Below are positions 14,498-22,303 of a DNA stretch of 55,344 bases, piece after piece (position 1 is the first letter of the stretch; every line of letters starts with the position of its first letter). The DNA is from a virus, in the IMG/VR virus record IMGVR_UViG_3300046500_000118, positions 1 through 55,344 of that record. One strand, 5' to 3'. The notes beneath the pieces were generated by a model. That model was not told the DNA's origin and made no database searches. It was given only the letters and a program-made list of their open reading frames with translations. The position numbers and the translations under genes are program-made.

Positions 14498-14719
14498 ATG
14501 GGCAAGTGCAACAAGGGGCTGTTCGTTCGCCCCTCCAAGAGAGTCGAAGAGATCTTTTCGCACGGCTCCCACGACGAGGCTTGGGGAGTCGTTGAAGAGT
14601 GGGCAGAAAAGATCAAGAAGCTTGGTATTGCTGATCGGTTCGGCGTGCACATGGCACGAAATGACCGAGGCTCGTTCGACGTGTTCCTGACCGACCGTTC
14701 TATCCCCACGACTACCTGA
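14498..14719 (+). CDS. Hypothetical protein, 73 aa
   Basis: ATG 14498 after AGGAAGG, eight bases behind the DUF3987-like gene. A small alpha/beta protein (HDEAWGVVEEWAEKIKKLG) without a recognised family; probably cotranscribed. Confidence 0.6.
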   Translation: MGKCNKGLFVRPSKRVEEIFSHGSHDEAWGVVEEWAEKIKKLGIADRFGVHMARNDRGSFDVFLTDRSIPTTT

Positions 14720-14730
14720 AAGGTACCGCC

Positions 14731-15612
14731 ATGCCTGAGACCATCACGCTTCCTGTGCCCGGACAGATTCGCCGGCACGTCATCAAGAACCTCGAACCGA
14801 CGACCAAGGGTGAGAGGGACCTCAAGGCCGCCAGCATCGCCGGCCACAAGGAGCTGGTAGCGCAGGAGAGGAACAGCCTCAACACGATCGATCTCCACCT
14901 GACCAATGAGGCCCTGGGGGTGGCGCTCGACATCGCCCGTGGCTGGCTCGACAGCGACAACGGCAACAACGTCATGGCGGGGAAGTCGATGCTCAAGTTC
15001 GAACTGGAGTACGAGCCGGATGACCCGCGAGAGATCCGGCACGCAATCAAGATGCCCAAGAGCCTGTCGGGGCAGTTCTCCGGTGAGTACGGCTACGACC
15101 CGAAGAGGTGGCTGAAGGAAGACAACGTTGTCCGCTTCGATCTGGACTGCATGAGTTGGACGGGAACCGGGGCGTCGGGTCGCGTCCGCGCCGAAACCCT
15201 CGGGTGGTTCCTGGGGAGGATGGGCAGGCTCACCGATCACCCTCACCCGGCCGTGCAGCGGGCAGCGAAGAAGTTCGTCAGCACCTACACCGAGCCGTAC
15301 GCCAAGACTCAGCGGCTCATCGCCGGATACGTGGAGATCGAGGACCAGGACCAGGCCCCCGAGCCTGAGACGGAGATCCTGACGGCCGACGACTTCCAGG
15401 CCGCTATTCGCGGCCGTGGTCCCGAACTGGTGGACGACGAGCCCGACGAGGGTCAGGCCCCTGAGCCCGCGGCCGTCGAGGAGACGGCGCCGCCCGAGAA
15501 CGGATACGAAGTGCCGGCCAACTTCCTGGAGCTGGCTGAGGAGGGCAACACCGTCGCCGCTAAGAAGTACTGGAAGCGGCGTTGCGAGGAGTACCGGAGG
15601 ACTGGCAAGTGA
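14731..15612 (+). CDS. Hypothetical protein, 293 aa
   Basis: ATG 14731 after AAAGG. Residues 1-210 look like a globular domain (EALGVALDIARGWLDS and SLSGQFSGEYGYDPKRW). An acidic, Pro-rich linker (EPDEGQAPEPAAVEE) and a short basic helix (KKYWKRRCEEYRRTGK) end the protein. The function is unknown; it is likely in the operon with the DUF3987-like gene, so a DNA transaction role is plausible. Confidence 0.65.
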   Translation: MPETITLPVPGQIRRHVIKNLEPTTKGERDLKAASIAGHKELVAQERNSLNTIDLHLTNEALGVALDIARGWLDSDNGNNVMAGKSMLKFELEYEPDDPREIRHAIKMPKSLSGQFSGEYGYDPKRWLKEDNVVRFDLDCMSWTGTGASGRVRAETLGWFLGRMGRLTDHPHPAVQRAAKKFVSTYTEPYAKTQRLIAGYVEIEDQDQAPEPETEILTADDFQAAIRGRGPELVDDEPDEGQAPEPAAVEETAPPENGYEVPANFLELAEEGNTVAAKKYWKRRCEEYRRTGK

Positions 15613-15723
15613 ATCCAAGCGAGATGCCTCAACAGAGACGAATGCGCCCCGTGCAAGGGCGCTTTTCTTCTCTCACCCGCAAGTGGCAGAATCTCAGCAA
15701 CACACAATCCTGGGAGGAAGCCA

Positions 15724-15939
15724 GTGGCAACGGTACTGCGGCCGAGAGATCTGAATCCTTCAGCCAGCATGGCCGAGTTCGAGTTCTGGAAGTGCCGGCA
15801 GTGCGGAGCTGAGCCCTTGGGCCTGTTCGAGGACGAGCGAGGCAGGTACCACTACCGCCACGACGATCCTGACGGGCTGGACCCGCACACGGACATCATC
15901 CCTCTCGGATACGTGGACGGCATACTCACGAGATTCTGA
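15724..15939 (+). CDS. Small zinc-ribbon-like protein, 71 aa
   Basis: GTG 15724 is preceded by GGGAGGAA. The core is EFWKCRQCGAEPLG followed by an HYRHDD segment, like a half zinc ribbon. A shorter start (ATG 15769) is possible. It is followed by conserved-loop hairpin 5. Confidence 0.55.
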   Translation: MATVLRPRDLNPSASMAEFEFWKCRQCGAEPLGLFEDERGRYHYRHDDPDGLDPHTDIIPLGYVDGILTRF

Positions 15940-15951
15940 ATTAACGAGAAA

Positions 15952-15982
15952 CGGCCCAGGGCAGAGTAAGTGCCCTGGGCCG
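15952..15982 (+). ncRNA. Conserved-loop stem-loop, copy 5 (longest stem)
   Basis: CGGCCCAGGGC, AGAGTAAGT (15963-15971), GCCCTGGGCCG. The 11-bp stem sequence differs from all other copies and stays fully paired; the loop is identical. Followed by TTCTCTTG. Confidence 0.75.
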
Positions 15983-16025
15983 TTCTCTTGTCATCGTACA
16001 GGCGGATCGCTCAAGACTGAATACG

Positions 16026-16054
16026 GGCCCCCGGACGCATGCCGGCCGGGGGCC
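16026..16054 (+). terminator. Terminator hairpin
   Basis: GGCCCCCGG (16026-16034) pairs with CCGGGGGCC (16046-16054), followed by TTT. With copy 5 it makes a tandem structure 44 bases long before the next gene. Confidence 0.6.
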
Positions 16055-16153
16055 TTTGCCATGCCCGAAAGGGGGGCCGAGTGGCGAGAGCGCCACCAGG
16101 TCGGACCGCATCCGACCAAGATCAAAAAACTCGAGTATGGAGACAGAGACATC

Positions 16154-16633
16154 ATGAGCAAGGGCAAGTGGATCGCTGGCGGAATCGTCGCCCTGGTAGT
16201 CATCGGCGCTGCGTCTGGCGGTAACGACGGCTCCTCCAAGCCGAAGGCGGACAACCCCGCGGTGGTCGAGTCGGTGACGCCGAAGACGGCCGACAAGTCG
16301 AAGGCCGCCCCCAAGGCCAAGCCGAAGGCGGCCCCGAAGTCGGTCGAGCAGCAGCTCATCGACTACGTGACCAAGCACGGCACTCCGACCGAGGCCGCGG
16401 CGGTCAAGCACGTCACGAAGATCCAGGGTGGGGACGAGAACAACAACATCTTGGACACGGCTGACGTCTACACGGACTACTCGGGCGGCATGTTCGGGTC
16501 GCACGCCAACGACGGCAAGCTGATCGCTTCCGCGTTCGCCGACTGGCAGAAGAGCCGTGGTCAGGCGAGTGAGAACGGCTTGGTGACGGTGTACGACAAG
16601 AACGCCGAGATCCTGTCCAACGGGCAGTTCTAA
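16154..16633 (+). CDS. Membrane-anchored hypothetical protein, 159 aa
   Basis: Start ATG 16154 was chosen because it directly precedes a basic residue cluster and one N-terminal hydrophobic helix (WIAGGIVALVVIGAASGG). A Lys/Pro/Ala-rich linker (KAAPKAKPKAAPKS) leads to an outward globular domain of about 85 residues. Flanked by terminators, so a separate unit. A single-span surface protein made by a temperate phage might act in superinfection exclusion; that is speculation. Confidence 0.6.
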   Translation: MSKGKWIAGGIVALVVIGAASGGNDGSSKPKADNPAVVESVTPKTADKSKAAPKAKPKAAPKSVEQQLIDYVTKHGTPTEAAAVKHVTKIQGGDENNNILDTADVYTDYSGGMFGSHANDGKLIASAFADWQKSRGQASENGLVTVYDKNAEILSNGQF

Positions 16634-16646
16634 CCCGCAGGTGAGG

Positions 16647-16671
16647 GCGGGGGTCGTCATGCGGCCCCCGC
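16647..16671 (+). terminator. Intrinsic terminator
   Basis: GCGGGGG (16647-16653) and CCCCCGC (16665-16671) followed by TTTTCC. Confidence 0.75.
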
Positions 16672-16735
16672 TTTTCCTTCACTGATCAACCACATATGAT
16701 CACGCGACGCATGAACCTGTGGGGGGTACATCTAT

Positions 16736-17044
16736 ATGACGCGAACGATCGTCGATCGCTACGGCTGGCCGAAGGTGCTCGTCGTTTCCTTGCTCGTCGG
16801 CTGCCTGATTGGCTTCATCAAGGTGCAGCTGAGCGGTAGCGATGGACCGCCATCCTGTGCGAAGAGCTACGTCGGCACGTATGACGGGCCGGGGGGCGAC
16901 GCGTTGGGCGAGTATGACAACAAGCTGGTGGAGTGTGACCACGCAGTCGAGAAGTGGTGCGCGGAGAACCACCCGGAGGACCCGGACGGTTGCTCGAACA
17001 ACGTCGAGATCGACGGAGACGCCCGCAACGTGGGGAAGAATTAG
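16736..17044 (+). CDS. Single-span membrane protein, 102 aa
   Basis: ATG 16736 after GGGGGG. One hydrophobic helix (VLVVSLLVGCLIGFIKV) is followed by an acidic domain with four cysteines (SCAKSY, ECDHAV, WCAEN, GCSNN), likely two disulfides outside the cell. No known family; another candidate surface or exclusion protein. Confidence 0.6.
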   Translation: MTRTIVDRYGWPKVLVVSLLVGCLIGFIKVQLSGSDGPPSCAKSYVGTYDGPGGDALGEYDNKLVECDHAVEKWCAENHPEDPDGCSNNVEIDGDARNVGKN

Positions 17045-17049
17045 GCGAG

Positions 17050-17220
17050 ATGAAGAACTTCAAGATCGAGTGGGACGGACCGGACGGTACGCGGGTCCGG
17101 TCTGTGGTGTCATACAGCGAGGGTGCGGCCGAGGGTCGCGCGGAGGAGCTGAGGGCCGAGAAGAAGAACGTCACCGTGGTTGAGGTGCCGATCTTCGAGA
17201 AGCGGCGGGGGGAGAGCTGA
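17050..17220 (+). CDS. Small hypothetical protein, 56 aa
   Basis: ATG 17050, five bases after the previous stop. A beta-beta-alpha-beta pattern (FKIEWDGPDGTRVRSVVSYS, then a charged helix). Its stop overlaps the next ATG (TGATG). Function unknown. Confidence 0.55.
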   Translation: MKNFKIEWDGPDGTRVRSVVSYSEGAAEGRAEELRAEKKNVTVVEVPIFEKRRGES

Positions 17221-17477
17221 TGGGCGCAAAGCAGGAACTTGAGAAGACCGCCCTGGAGTTGCTGGGCAAGGGTCTGGGCGCGTTGCTCAAGACTGCTGAG
17301 GATTACTCCTTCGTGAACGAGAAGGGGGCTATTCGAGCAGCGGCCACCTTCAACATCATCCCTGACCACCCGTTCCGGGTGGAGTTCGCGAAGGGTCCTA
17401 CGGGCGTCACCCTGAAATTCCCTAAGGTCAAGGTTGTCCCAGGTCAGGCGAAGAGGAAGTCTCCTCGGACTCGCTGA
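17220..17477 (+). CDS. Small hypothetical protein, 85 aa
   Basis: ATG 17220 after GGGGAGAG. An N-terminal helix and a beta-rich C-terminus with a basic tail (KRKSPRTR). It is the last gene of the left block and converges on the late genes. Confidence 0.6.
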   Translation: MGAKQELEKTALELLGKGLGALLKTAEDYSFVNEKGAIRAAATFNIIPDHPFRVEFAKGPTGVTLKFPKVKVVPGQAKRKSPRTR

Positions 17478-17496
17478 GGCGTGAAACAAAGAAAGG

Positions 17497-17520
17497 CCCC
17501 CCGGCCACACGGCCGGGGGG
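17497..17520. terminator. Bidirectional terminator between left block and late genes
   Basis: CCCCCCGGCC, loop ACAC, GGCCGGGGGG: a perfect 10-bp GC stem between convergent transcription units. The minus-strand side has a T-rich tail (TTTCTTTG). Confidence 0.85.
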
Positions 17521-17559
17521 CAGTTCTTATTCTCTCAACCCGAGGTAGACCCCTCTACC

Positions 17560-17868
17560 TCAGACCTGGGGGGCCGGCACCTCAGCGGGTGCCGGCTCGG
17601 CAGGAGCAGCTACCTCAGTAGCAACGGCCTTCTCCTGAAGCTTCTCGATCTCCGCAAGAGCCAGCTGGCCCGCTTCGGCCAGAGCCCACGCGGTGGCCGC
17701 CTTCGCGTCCTGCTTCCGCTGAGCGACCTCACCGAGGCCGAGCAGAGCAGCGACACAGCCAACGAGGGCTTCCCACGGGACGCCCGGCCAGCGGGCGACG
17801 AGGACGGGCGCCAGGGCGCCGACTAGACCGATCAGACGTACCGCGTGCTTGGCAAGGAAGTTCTTCAT
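17560..17868 (-). CDS. Putative holin
   Basis: 102 residues; ATG 17868 with GAGGAG upstream. Two hydrophobic helices (RLIGLVGALAPVLVARW and WEALVGCVAALLGLG) with a short turn are followed by a charged helix and a Pro/Ala tail, the shape of a small class II holin. It directly follows the endolysin gene in the same operon. Holins vary too much in sequence for proof. Confidence 0.65.
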   Translation of the reverse strand: MKNFLAKHAVRLIGLVGALAPVLVARWPGVPWEALVGCVAALLGLGEVAQRKQDAKAATAWALAEAGQLALAEIEKLQEKAVATEVAAPAEPAPAEVPAPQV

Positions 17869-17885
17869 TTCGACTCCTCAGAGGG

Positions 17886-18731
17886 TCACTTGCAGGTGGA
17901 CTTGGTGGCGGTCGGCTTCGGAGTCGCCTTGTGCGTCGCAGACGCCTTGGGAGACGGCTTGGCAGTCGCCTTCGGGGTCGGCTTCGAGGTCACGGAAGGC
18001 TTGGCCGGCACGTTGATGGTCTGGCCGGGCTGGACCAGGTCAGGGTTCTTCACCTGCGGGTTGGCAGTCAGGAGAGCCGCGAGGGTGACACCCGCTGCCA
18101 CAGCGATGGAACCGAGCGTCATGCCCGACTTCACGACGACCTTCTTCAGGCCGGTCGGGGCCGGCTTTGCGGCCGGGGTCGAGGAGACTGGGGCATCCGC
18201 CTTCGCGGCGTAGTGGAAGCCACTCTTGCCCTTGAGGGCAGGGTCCGCGGTGGTCACTCCCTCAGGGAACTTCGGCAGGCCGTAGCCGTAGGTGTTGGCG
18301 TCGCGCCGAGCGCGCTTGCGCAGGTACACGCCGTCACCCTCAGGCGAACCGGTGACGTTGGTATTGCCCTCGACGGTGTAGATGTACGTCGCGTCGTAGG
18401 CGTAGACGATTCCCGTGTGCGTCCCGCCGTTCGGGCCGTAGAAGACCTGAGCACCGATCGCCGGGAAGTCCGAGTAACGCCCCTTCTGACGGAACCAGTC
18501 CAGTGCCGTAGCACAAGACGCGGTACGCGGAAACAGGTCGGCGTTCCCCGACTTCAGTGCATCCCAGGAAACGAAGAGCGCACACCAGGCATAGCCACCA
18601 GCAGACACCCACGCCATACCAGGAACCTGAGCGGCGTACTTCTCCTTGTTGTTCCAATGGCCCCCGGAGAAGCCTTCCTTGTAACCTACTTCCGCCTTGG
18701 CTACCTTGATTAGCTCTGCGGCACCACTCAT
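17886..18731 (-). CDS. lysA: Endolysin: CHAP amidase/endopeptidase with LysM
   Basis: 281 residues; start ATG 18731 set by AAGGGGGA. The N-terminal 150 residues form a CHAP domain: catalytic Cys in GGYAWCALFVSW, His in GGTHTGIVYAYD, and an acidic residue in YTVEGNTN. After a linker, residues about 190-245 form a LysM motif (VKSGMTLGSIAVAAGVTL and NPDLVQPGQTINVP) for cell-wall binding. The tail is Lys/Pro/Thr repeats ending in a lone Cys. It degrades host peptidoglycan at lysis and sits between two small membrane protein genes. Confidence 0.9.
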   Translation of the reverse strand: MSGAAELIKVAKAEVGYKEGFSGGHWNNKEKYAAQVPGMAWVSAGGYAWCALFVSWDALKSGNADLFPRTASCATALDWFRQKGRYSDFPAIGAQVFYGPNGGTHTGIVYAYDATYIYTVEGNTNVTGSPEGDGVYLRKRARRDANTYGYGLPKFPEGVTTADPALKGKSGFHYAAKADAPVSSTPAAKPAPTGLKKVVVKSGMTLGSIAVAAGVTLAALLTANPQVKNPDLVQPGQTINVPAKPSVTSKPTPKATAKPSPKASATHKATPKPTATKSTCK

Positions 18732-18755
18732 CTTGTTGTCCCCCTTCAGGGCATG

Positions 18756-18786
18756 AAAAAGGAGGCCGGGCAAGAACCCGGCCTCC
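18756..18786 (-). terminator. Intrinsic terminator within the lysis region
   Basis: On the minus strand GGAGGCCGGG pairs with CCCGGCCTCC around six loop bases, followed by TTTTT. It lies between the 87-aa membrane protein gene and the endolysin gene. Confidence 0.85.
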
Positions 18787-18799
18787 GAAAAGGCAGTTG

Positions 18800-19063
18800 T
18801 CAGATACGTAGTGCTCTAAGTCGTTCCGGATCGAGGGCAGTCAGAATCTCGATGAGTCGCTTGTTCTCTTCCTCGATGCGGGAAAGACGTTCCTTGATCT
18901 CATCCATGTCTTGCTGGAGCCGGTCAGCTCTCGTCTTCTGGGCTTCGGCCTCTTCCTTCCAAACCTTGGCGGTGTTGAGTCGCCAAGCCGCCTTCGCCAT
19001 CACAGCGGCGGCTATAGCGGTGGAGAGTATCCCCGCGTACGTCATGAAGTCCTGAATGTCCAT
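18800..19063 (-). CDS. Membrane protein with coiled coil, second holin-like candidate
   Basis: 87 residues, ATG 19063 after AAGGAGG. One N-terminal hydrophobic helix (YAGILSTAIAAAVMAKAAW) leads into a long heptad-like charged helix (QQDMDEIKERLSRIEEENKR). The shape fits a type of actinophage holin or antiholin, or a lysis accessory protein. It lies directly after the tail spike gene and before the endolysin. Confidence 0.6.
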   Translation of the reverse strand: MDIQDFMTYAGILSTAIAAAVMAKAAWRLNTAKVWKEEAEAQKTRADRLQQDMDEIKERLSRIEEENKRLIEILTALDPERLRALRI

Positions 19064-19071
19064 GGGCCTCC

Positions 19072-21150
19072 TTACGCGGGTTCGACAATGAACCAGGCAA
19101 CAGTTGAAGTGTCAGATGCACCAGACTTGATCTGGAACGAGGTCCCTGCCGTACGTGCAGAGACGTAGGGGCTTCCGGGAGTTCCGCCAGGCGTCTGAAT
19201 CGTCAGGAAGATGCGGGAGTTAGCCGTAACGGCAGTGGTCGAAACCGTCACAGCAGTAGTGCCATTGAGGACGGCCGTGCCCATCTTCGCGTTGGTGCCC
19301 TCCTTGACCCGCAGACCCTTGCCAGCCAGGCCGACAATGAGGTCAGAGTCCGGAGTGCCGACCATGGCAGTGCCCTGCCGGCCCCAGGTGGTGTCTCGGG
19401 AGCCGGCCCCACCAGGACCCCACGTGAGGGTTCCATCGCCCAGGATGCGGGCGTTGTCGTTGGTCTGAGCGCCCTGGACGTTGAAGGCAATCGTGTTGTT
19501 CCCGGCAGCGTTCGGCCTGAGGGAAAGTCGCTGTCCGGCACCAAACTGCATGTCCACGTTCCCGCGGGTCTCGTAGTTCGAGCCGTCAACACGGGTAGCA
19601 ATCTGGGGCTGATTGGCAGGGAACCAGTTGGATACGCTGCTCCCTGTCCCCGTGAAGTTGGCGTTGACGACACGGACCACAGCGGTGCCAGAAATGTTGA
19701 TGAGGCCCTGGACGCCGACCGTGCCGACGGCTACGACGGACGAGCCGAAACGACAGTCGGTAATGAAACCTTCTGCTGAACCGGACCAGTTGATGTCATA
19801 ATTCGATCCGGTAGCGCCCACGCCGCCCTGGGAAATTGAGCACTCATCGAAGTAGATGCCGTAGCCGTTCGAGGTGACGTTGATGTTGTGCGTCTGGTTG
19901 TTCAGAATGCGTACGTTGCGAACTCGCACCTGATTAGCTGCACCAGAGACCAGAACGCCAACGGCCCCCTGCTGGATAACGCCACCGGCTATCTGGACGT
20001 TCTGAGGGTCGCCATTGGTGCCGCTCTCGATGACGACGTTTCCGACACCGGTCTGAGGACCGAGGGCATCAAGATTCTGAACAAACACGGCCGCGCAGTT
20101 ACCGGTGACTCGGAACGCGGCACCAGTGCCGCCCAAAGTCGCCTGCATCCACGGCAAGACGTTCTGACAGAGAACGTCCCACGCGTCCTCAATCCGGATT
20201 CCGTCAAGGTTGGCATTGGCACCGGAGTTGACGCCGAGATACCGCGTGAAGACATTGGAGATCTGGATGTTGGCAGCGAGGGCCGTGGGATCAGCCTTGA
20301 CGTGGATACCACCGGCACACGACTGGATTTTGATCATGTTGACCTGAGTGCCGTGCAGGGTGGTGCTCGCAGAACCGAAGAGTCTCAGGGCGTAGCCGTT
20401 GATCCACTGGAAGGTCGTGTTGAAGACTCTGAGTTCCTGAGCGCCCGAAGCCGTCACGCCGTGACAGGCGGGATTCGAAGTGGTCGTTGAGGAGTCTCCT
20501 CGAATCTGGAGTCCCTGAATCATGCAGTCGTCAGAAGACACCGTGATGGCACTGGAGCCGGTGAACGCGGCTCCGATCCGGATGGAGGTTGCCCCGTGGC
20601 CGGCTCCCTGAAGGGTGATCGGTGCGGGCAGGTTGAGTGGGCTGGAGCCGTTCAAGAGGTAGTTGCCGGGCGGGAAGACGACGGTTCCGCCCGCTGTGCC
20701 GAGAGCATTGATGGCGGCCTGGATAGCACCGGTGTCATCGGCGGTGCCGTTACCTGCGGTTCCATAGTCCTTGACGCTGACCGTGGCGGCGCTCGACTGA
20801 CGAACGAAGGTCGCATCCGCGTAAGCGCGGTCCCCGTGAGGGTCGATCCCGGAGACGTGGGAGCCGAACCGCTCTCCGACCGTGACAGAGACCAGAGCGA
20901 CCCTGGTACCGCCTCCGAAGTCGACCCACAGACGCTCGTATCCATCGGGGCCGAAGAAGGCCGCGAGGTAGCCGTCTCCGTCCGCCTGGAGCTGGAGCAG
21001 CGGGGCACCGTTGATGTCAGTCAGGTCCGTCAACTGCGCCGCGCCGGCACTCGGACCGTTCCAGACGGTTCCCACGGCGTTGGCCACTCGGGCACCGGTT
21101 ATGTCTTCGGCAACGCTATCCGCAGTACCGCCAAAAAGGTTGCGTGCCAA
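19072..21150 (-). CDS. Tail spike with pectate-lyase-like beta-helix
   Basis: 692 residues; TTG start at 21150, seven bases after GGAGGTG. The N-terminal 125 residues should attach to the tail. From about residue 126 the sequence reads VSVKDYGTAGNGTADDTGAI, the classic start of right-handed beta-helix phage spikes, followed by VVFPPGNYLL and many parallel-strand repeats. The C-terminal 150 residues form a separate beta domain ending in VAWFIVEPA. It probably binds or cleaves a host surface polysaccharide. A terminator lies just upstream, so it has its own level of expression. Confidence 0.85.
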   Translation of the reverse strand: MARNLFGGTADSVAEDITGARVANAVGTVWNGPSAGAAQLTDLTDINGAPLLQLQADGDGYLAAFFGPDGYERLWVDFGGGTRVALVSVTVGERFGSHVSGIDPHGDRAYADATFVRQSSAATVSVKDYGTAGNGTADDTGAIQAAINALGTAGGTVVFPPGNYLLNGSSPLNLPAPITLQGAGHGATSIRIGAAFTGSSAITVSSDDCMIQGLQIRGDSSTTTSNPACHGVTASGAQELRVFNTTFQWINGYALRLFGSASTTLHGTQVNMIKIQSCAGGIHVKADPTALAANIQISNVFTRYLGVNSGANANLDGIRIEDAWDVLCQNVLPWMQATLGGTGAAFRVTGNCAAVFVQNLDALGPQTGVGNVVIESGTNGDPQNVQIAGGVIQQGAVGVLVSGAANQVRVRNVRILNNQTHNINVTSNGYGIYFDECSISQGGVGATGSNYDINWSGSAEGFITDCRFGSSVVAVGTVGVQGLINISGTAVVRVVNANFTGTGSSVSNWFPANQPQIATRVDGSNYETRGNVDMQFGAGQRLSLRPNAAGNNTIAFNVQGAQTNDNARILGDGTLTWGPGGAGSRDTTWGRQGTAMVGTPDSDLIVGLAGKGLRVKEGTNAKMGTAVLNGTTAVTVSTTAVTANSRIFLTIQTPGGTPGSPYVSARTAGTSFQIKSGASDTSTVAWFIVEPA

Positions 21151-21171
21151 AAGGCACCTCCTAAGGGCATG

Positions 21172-21203
21172 AAAAAAGGCCCGGCTGGAGATGCCAGCGG
21201 GCC
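21172..21203 (-). terminator. Intrinsic terminator between tail genes
   Basis: GGCCCGCTGG/CCAGCCGGGCC stem on the minus strand with TTTTTT tail (21172-21177). Confidence 0.85.
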
Positions 21204-21223
21204 TAACTCGTCAGTGGTTGTGG

Positions 21224-22303
21224 TTAGTTGCCGAAGGTCGATGCCTCGTACACTCCGGAGATCTTGAGGTTGGAAAGCGGGGGGATGGCTCGAAGGCCGT
21301 CCAGTCCCTCACTGGTGTTGGTCGGGTTCGGGTAGAGCAGCGACGCGACGGTCTGACCGGAACTGCTCTGACCGATCTCGGCGAAGATCTCAACCACGTT
21401 GGGCAACCCACCGTTGAAGTTGGGGTTTCGAAGCAGACCCATAACTACCTGACCAGTGGCACCACTTGCGGCTGTCGGAAGAGTGACGCCGATGGTGCTC
21501 GTGCCCGTTCTCGTCGGTCCGGTGTCTTCCCAGTCGTTCTTCAGGTAGACCGAGAAGTAGACCGTCCCAGGGGCGATCCAACGCCAACGTCCCGTTCTGT
21601 TCGCGCTCGGGAGGTCGGTGTTCACGTTGACCAAACTCGGGGTGTATCCACGAGGCTTGGCGAGGTCACGCGCAATCACGTTGCCGTCTCGGCCGATCCA
21701 ATACTCAGACTGCGTATCGGTGTTGTTGCTGTCCATGTCCACGACGAACGAGCCGTTCGCCTGGTAGGCAGCCGCCTGGAGGGCATTCCACGGCACTGCC
21801 ATGTGCTCAGGGACATCGAACGGCATGACGTTGATGAGACTCAGAGCGCCGAGGTTGGCCGGCACAGTGACCTGATGGAGCGGCATCTCCCAGACACCGC
21901 CGTAGGTCTTGGTCAGACCCGGCGCCTTGGGGGTCGCCGCGGGCTGGCCCTGGACCACCGCGAGGTTGACGGAGCTGTTCGACAGGTTCGCCCGGAGAAC
22001 GACCACGTCAATGCGGCCGGTACTTCCGGTGTTGGCCGCGATGCTGACCGTTGCACTGGCCGTTAGCTGGTAGTAGAAGCCTCCGACGATCGCCCGGCCG
22101 GGGGCGACAGACACCGACGTGCCGTTGACCACGGCGGCCGTGAACGGCAGGGAGAAGGCGTCAATGCTCGTCTGGTCCAGCCGGAAGTCAACGCGGTCCT
22201 TGGCGAAGACCCGAGCCATGTATTGCCACTGAGCCTGTGACATCATCTGCGCGCCGCCACCGGCGCTATCGGCGGTGAACGGGTAACTTATCTCGTTTGC
22301 CAT
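21224..22303 (-). CDS. Minor tail protein / baseplate component
   Basis: 359 residues, ATG 22303 overlapping the upstream stop (TAATG). The start (MANEISYPFTA, then MSQAQWQYMARVF) and the conserved middle (SVAPGRAIVGGFYYQL, TGRIDVVVLRANL) are typical of actinophage minor tail proteins that trimerise at the tail tip. The C-terminal half may be a receptor-binding beta domain. It follows the gp37-like protein gene and precedes the spike. Confidence 0.75.
   Translation of the reverse strand: MANEISYPFTADSAGGGAQMMSQAQWQYMARVFAKDRVDFRLDQTSIDAFSLPFTAAVVNGTSVSVAPGRAIVGGFYYQLTASATVSIAANTGSTGRIDVVVLRANLSNSSVNLAVVQGQPAATPKAPGLTKTYGGVWEMPLHQVTVPANLGALSLINVMPFDVPEHMAVPWNALQAAAYQANGSFVVDMDSNNTDTQSEYWIGRDGNVIARDLAKPRGYTPSLVNVNTDLPSANRTGRWRWIAPGTVYFSVYLKNDWEDTGPTRTGTSTIGVTLPTAASGATGQVVMGLLRNPNFNGGLPNVVEIFAEIGQSSSGQTVASLLYPNPTNTSEGLDGLRAIPPLSNLKISGVYEASTFGN

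Noticed and set aside
15609-15812. Frame starting GTG 15609 overlapping the previous stop
   Set aside because: Its C-terminal part is in conflict with the better supported 15724 gene, and the translation (Ser/Gln/Arg-rich) lacks any plausible fold. A short coupled peptide cannot be excluded.
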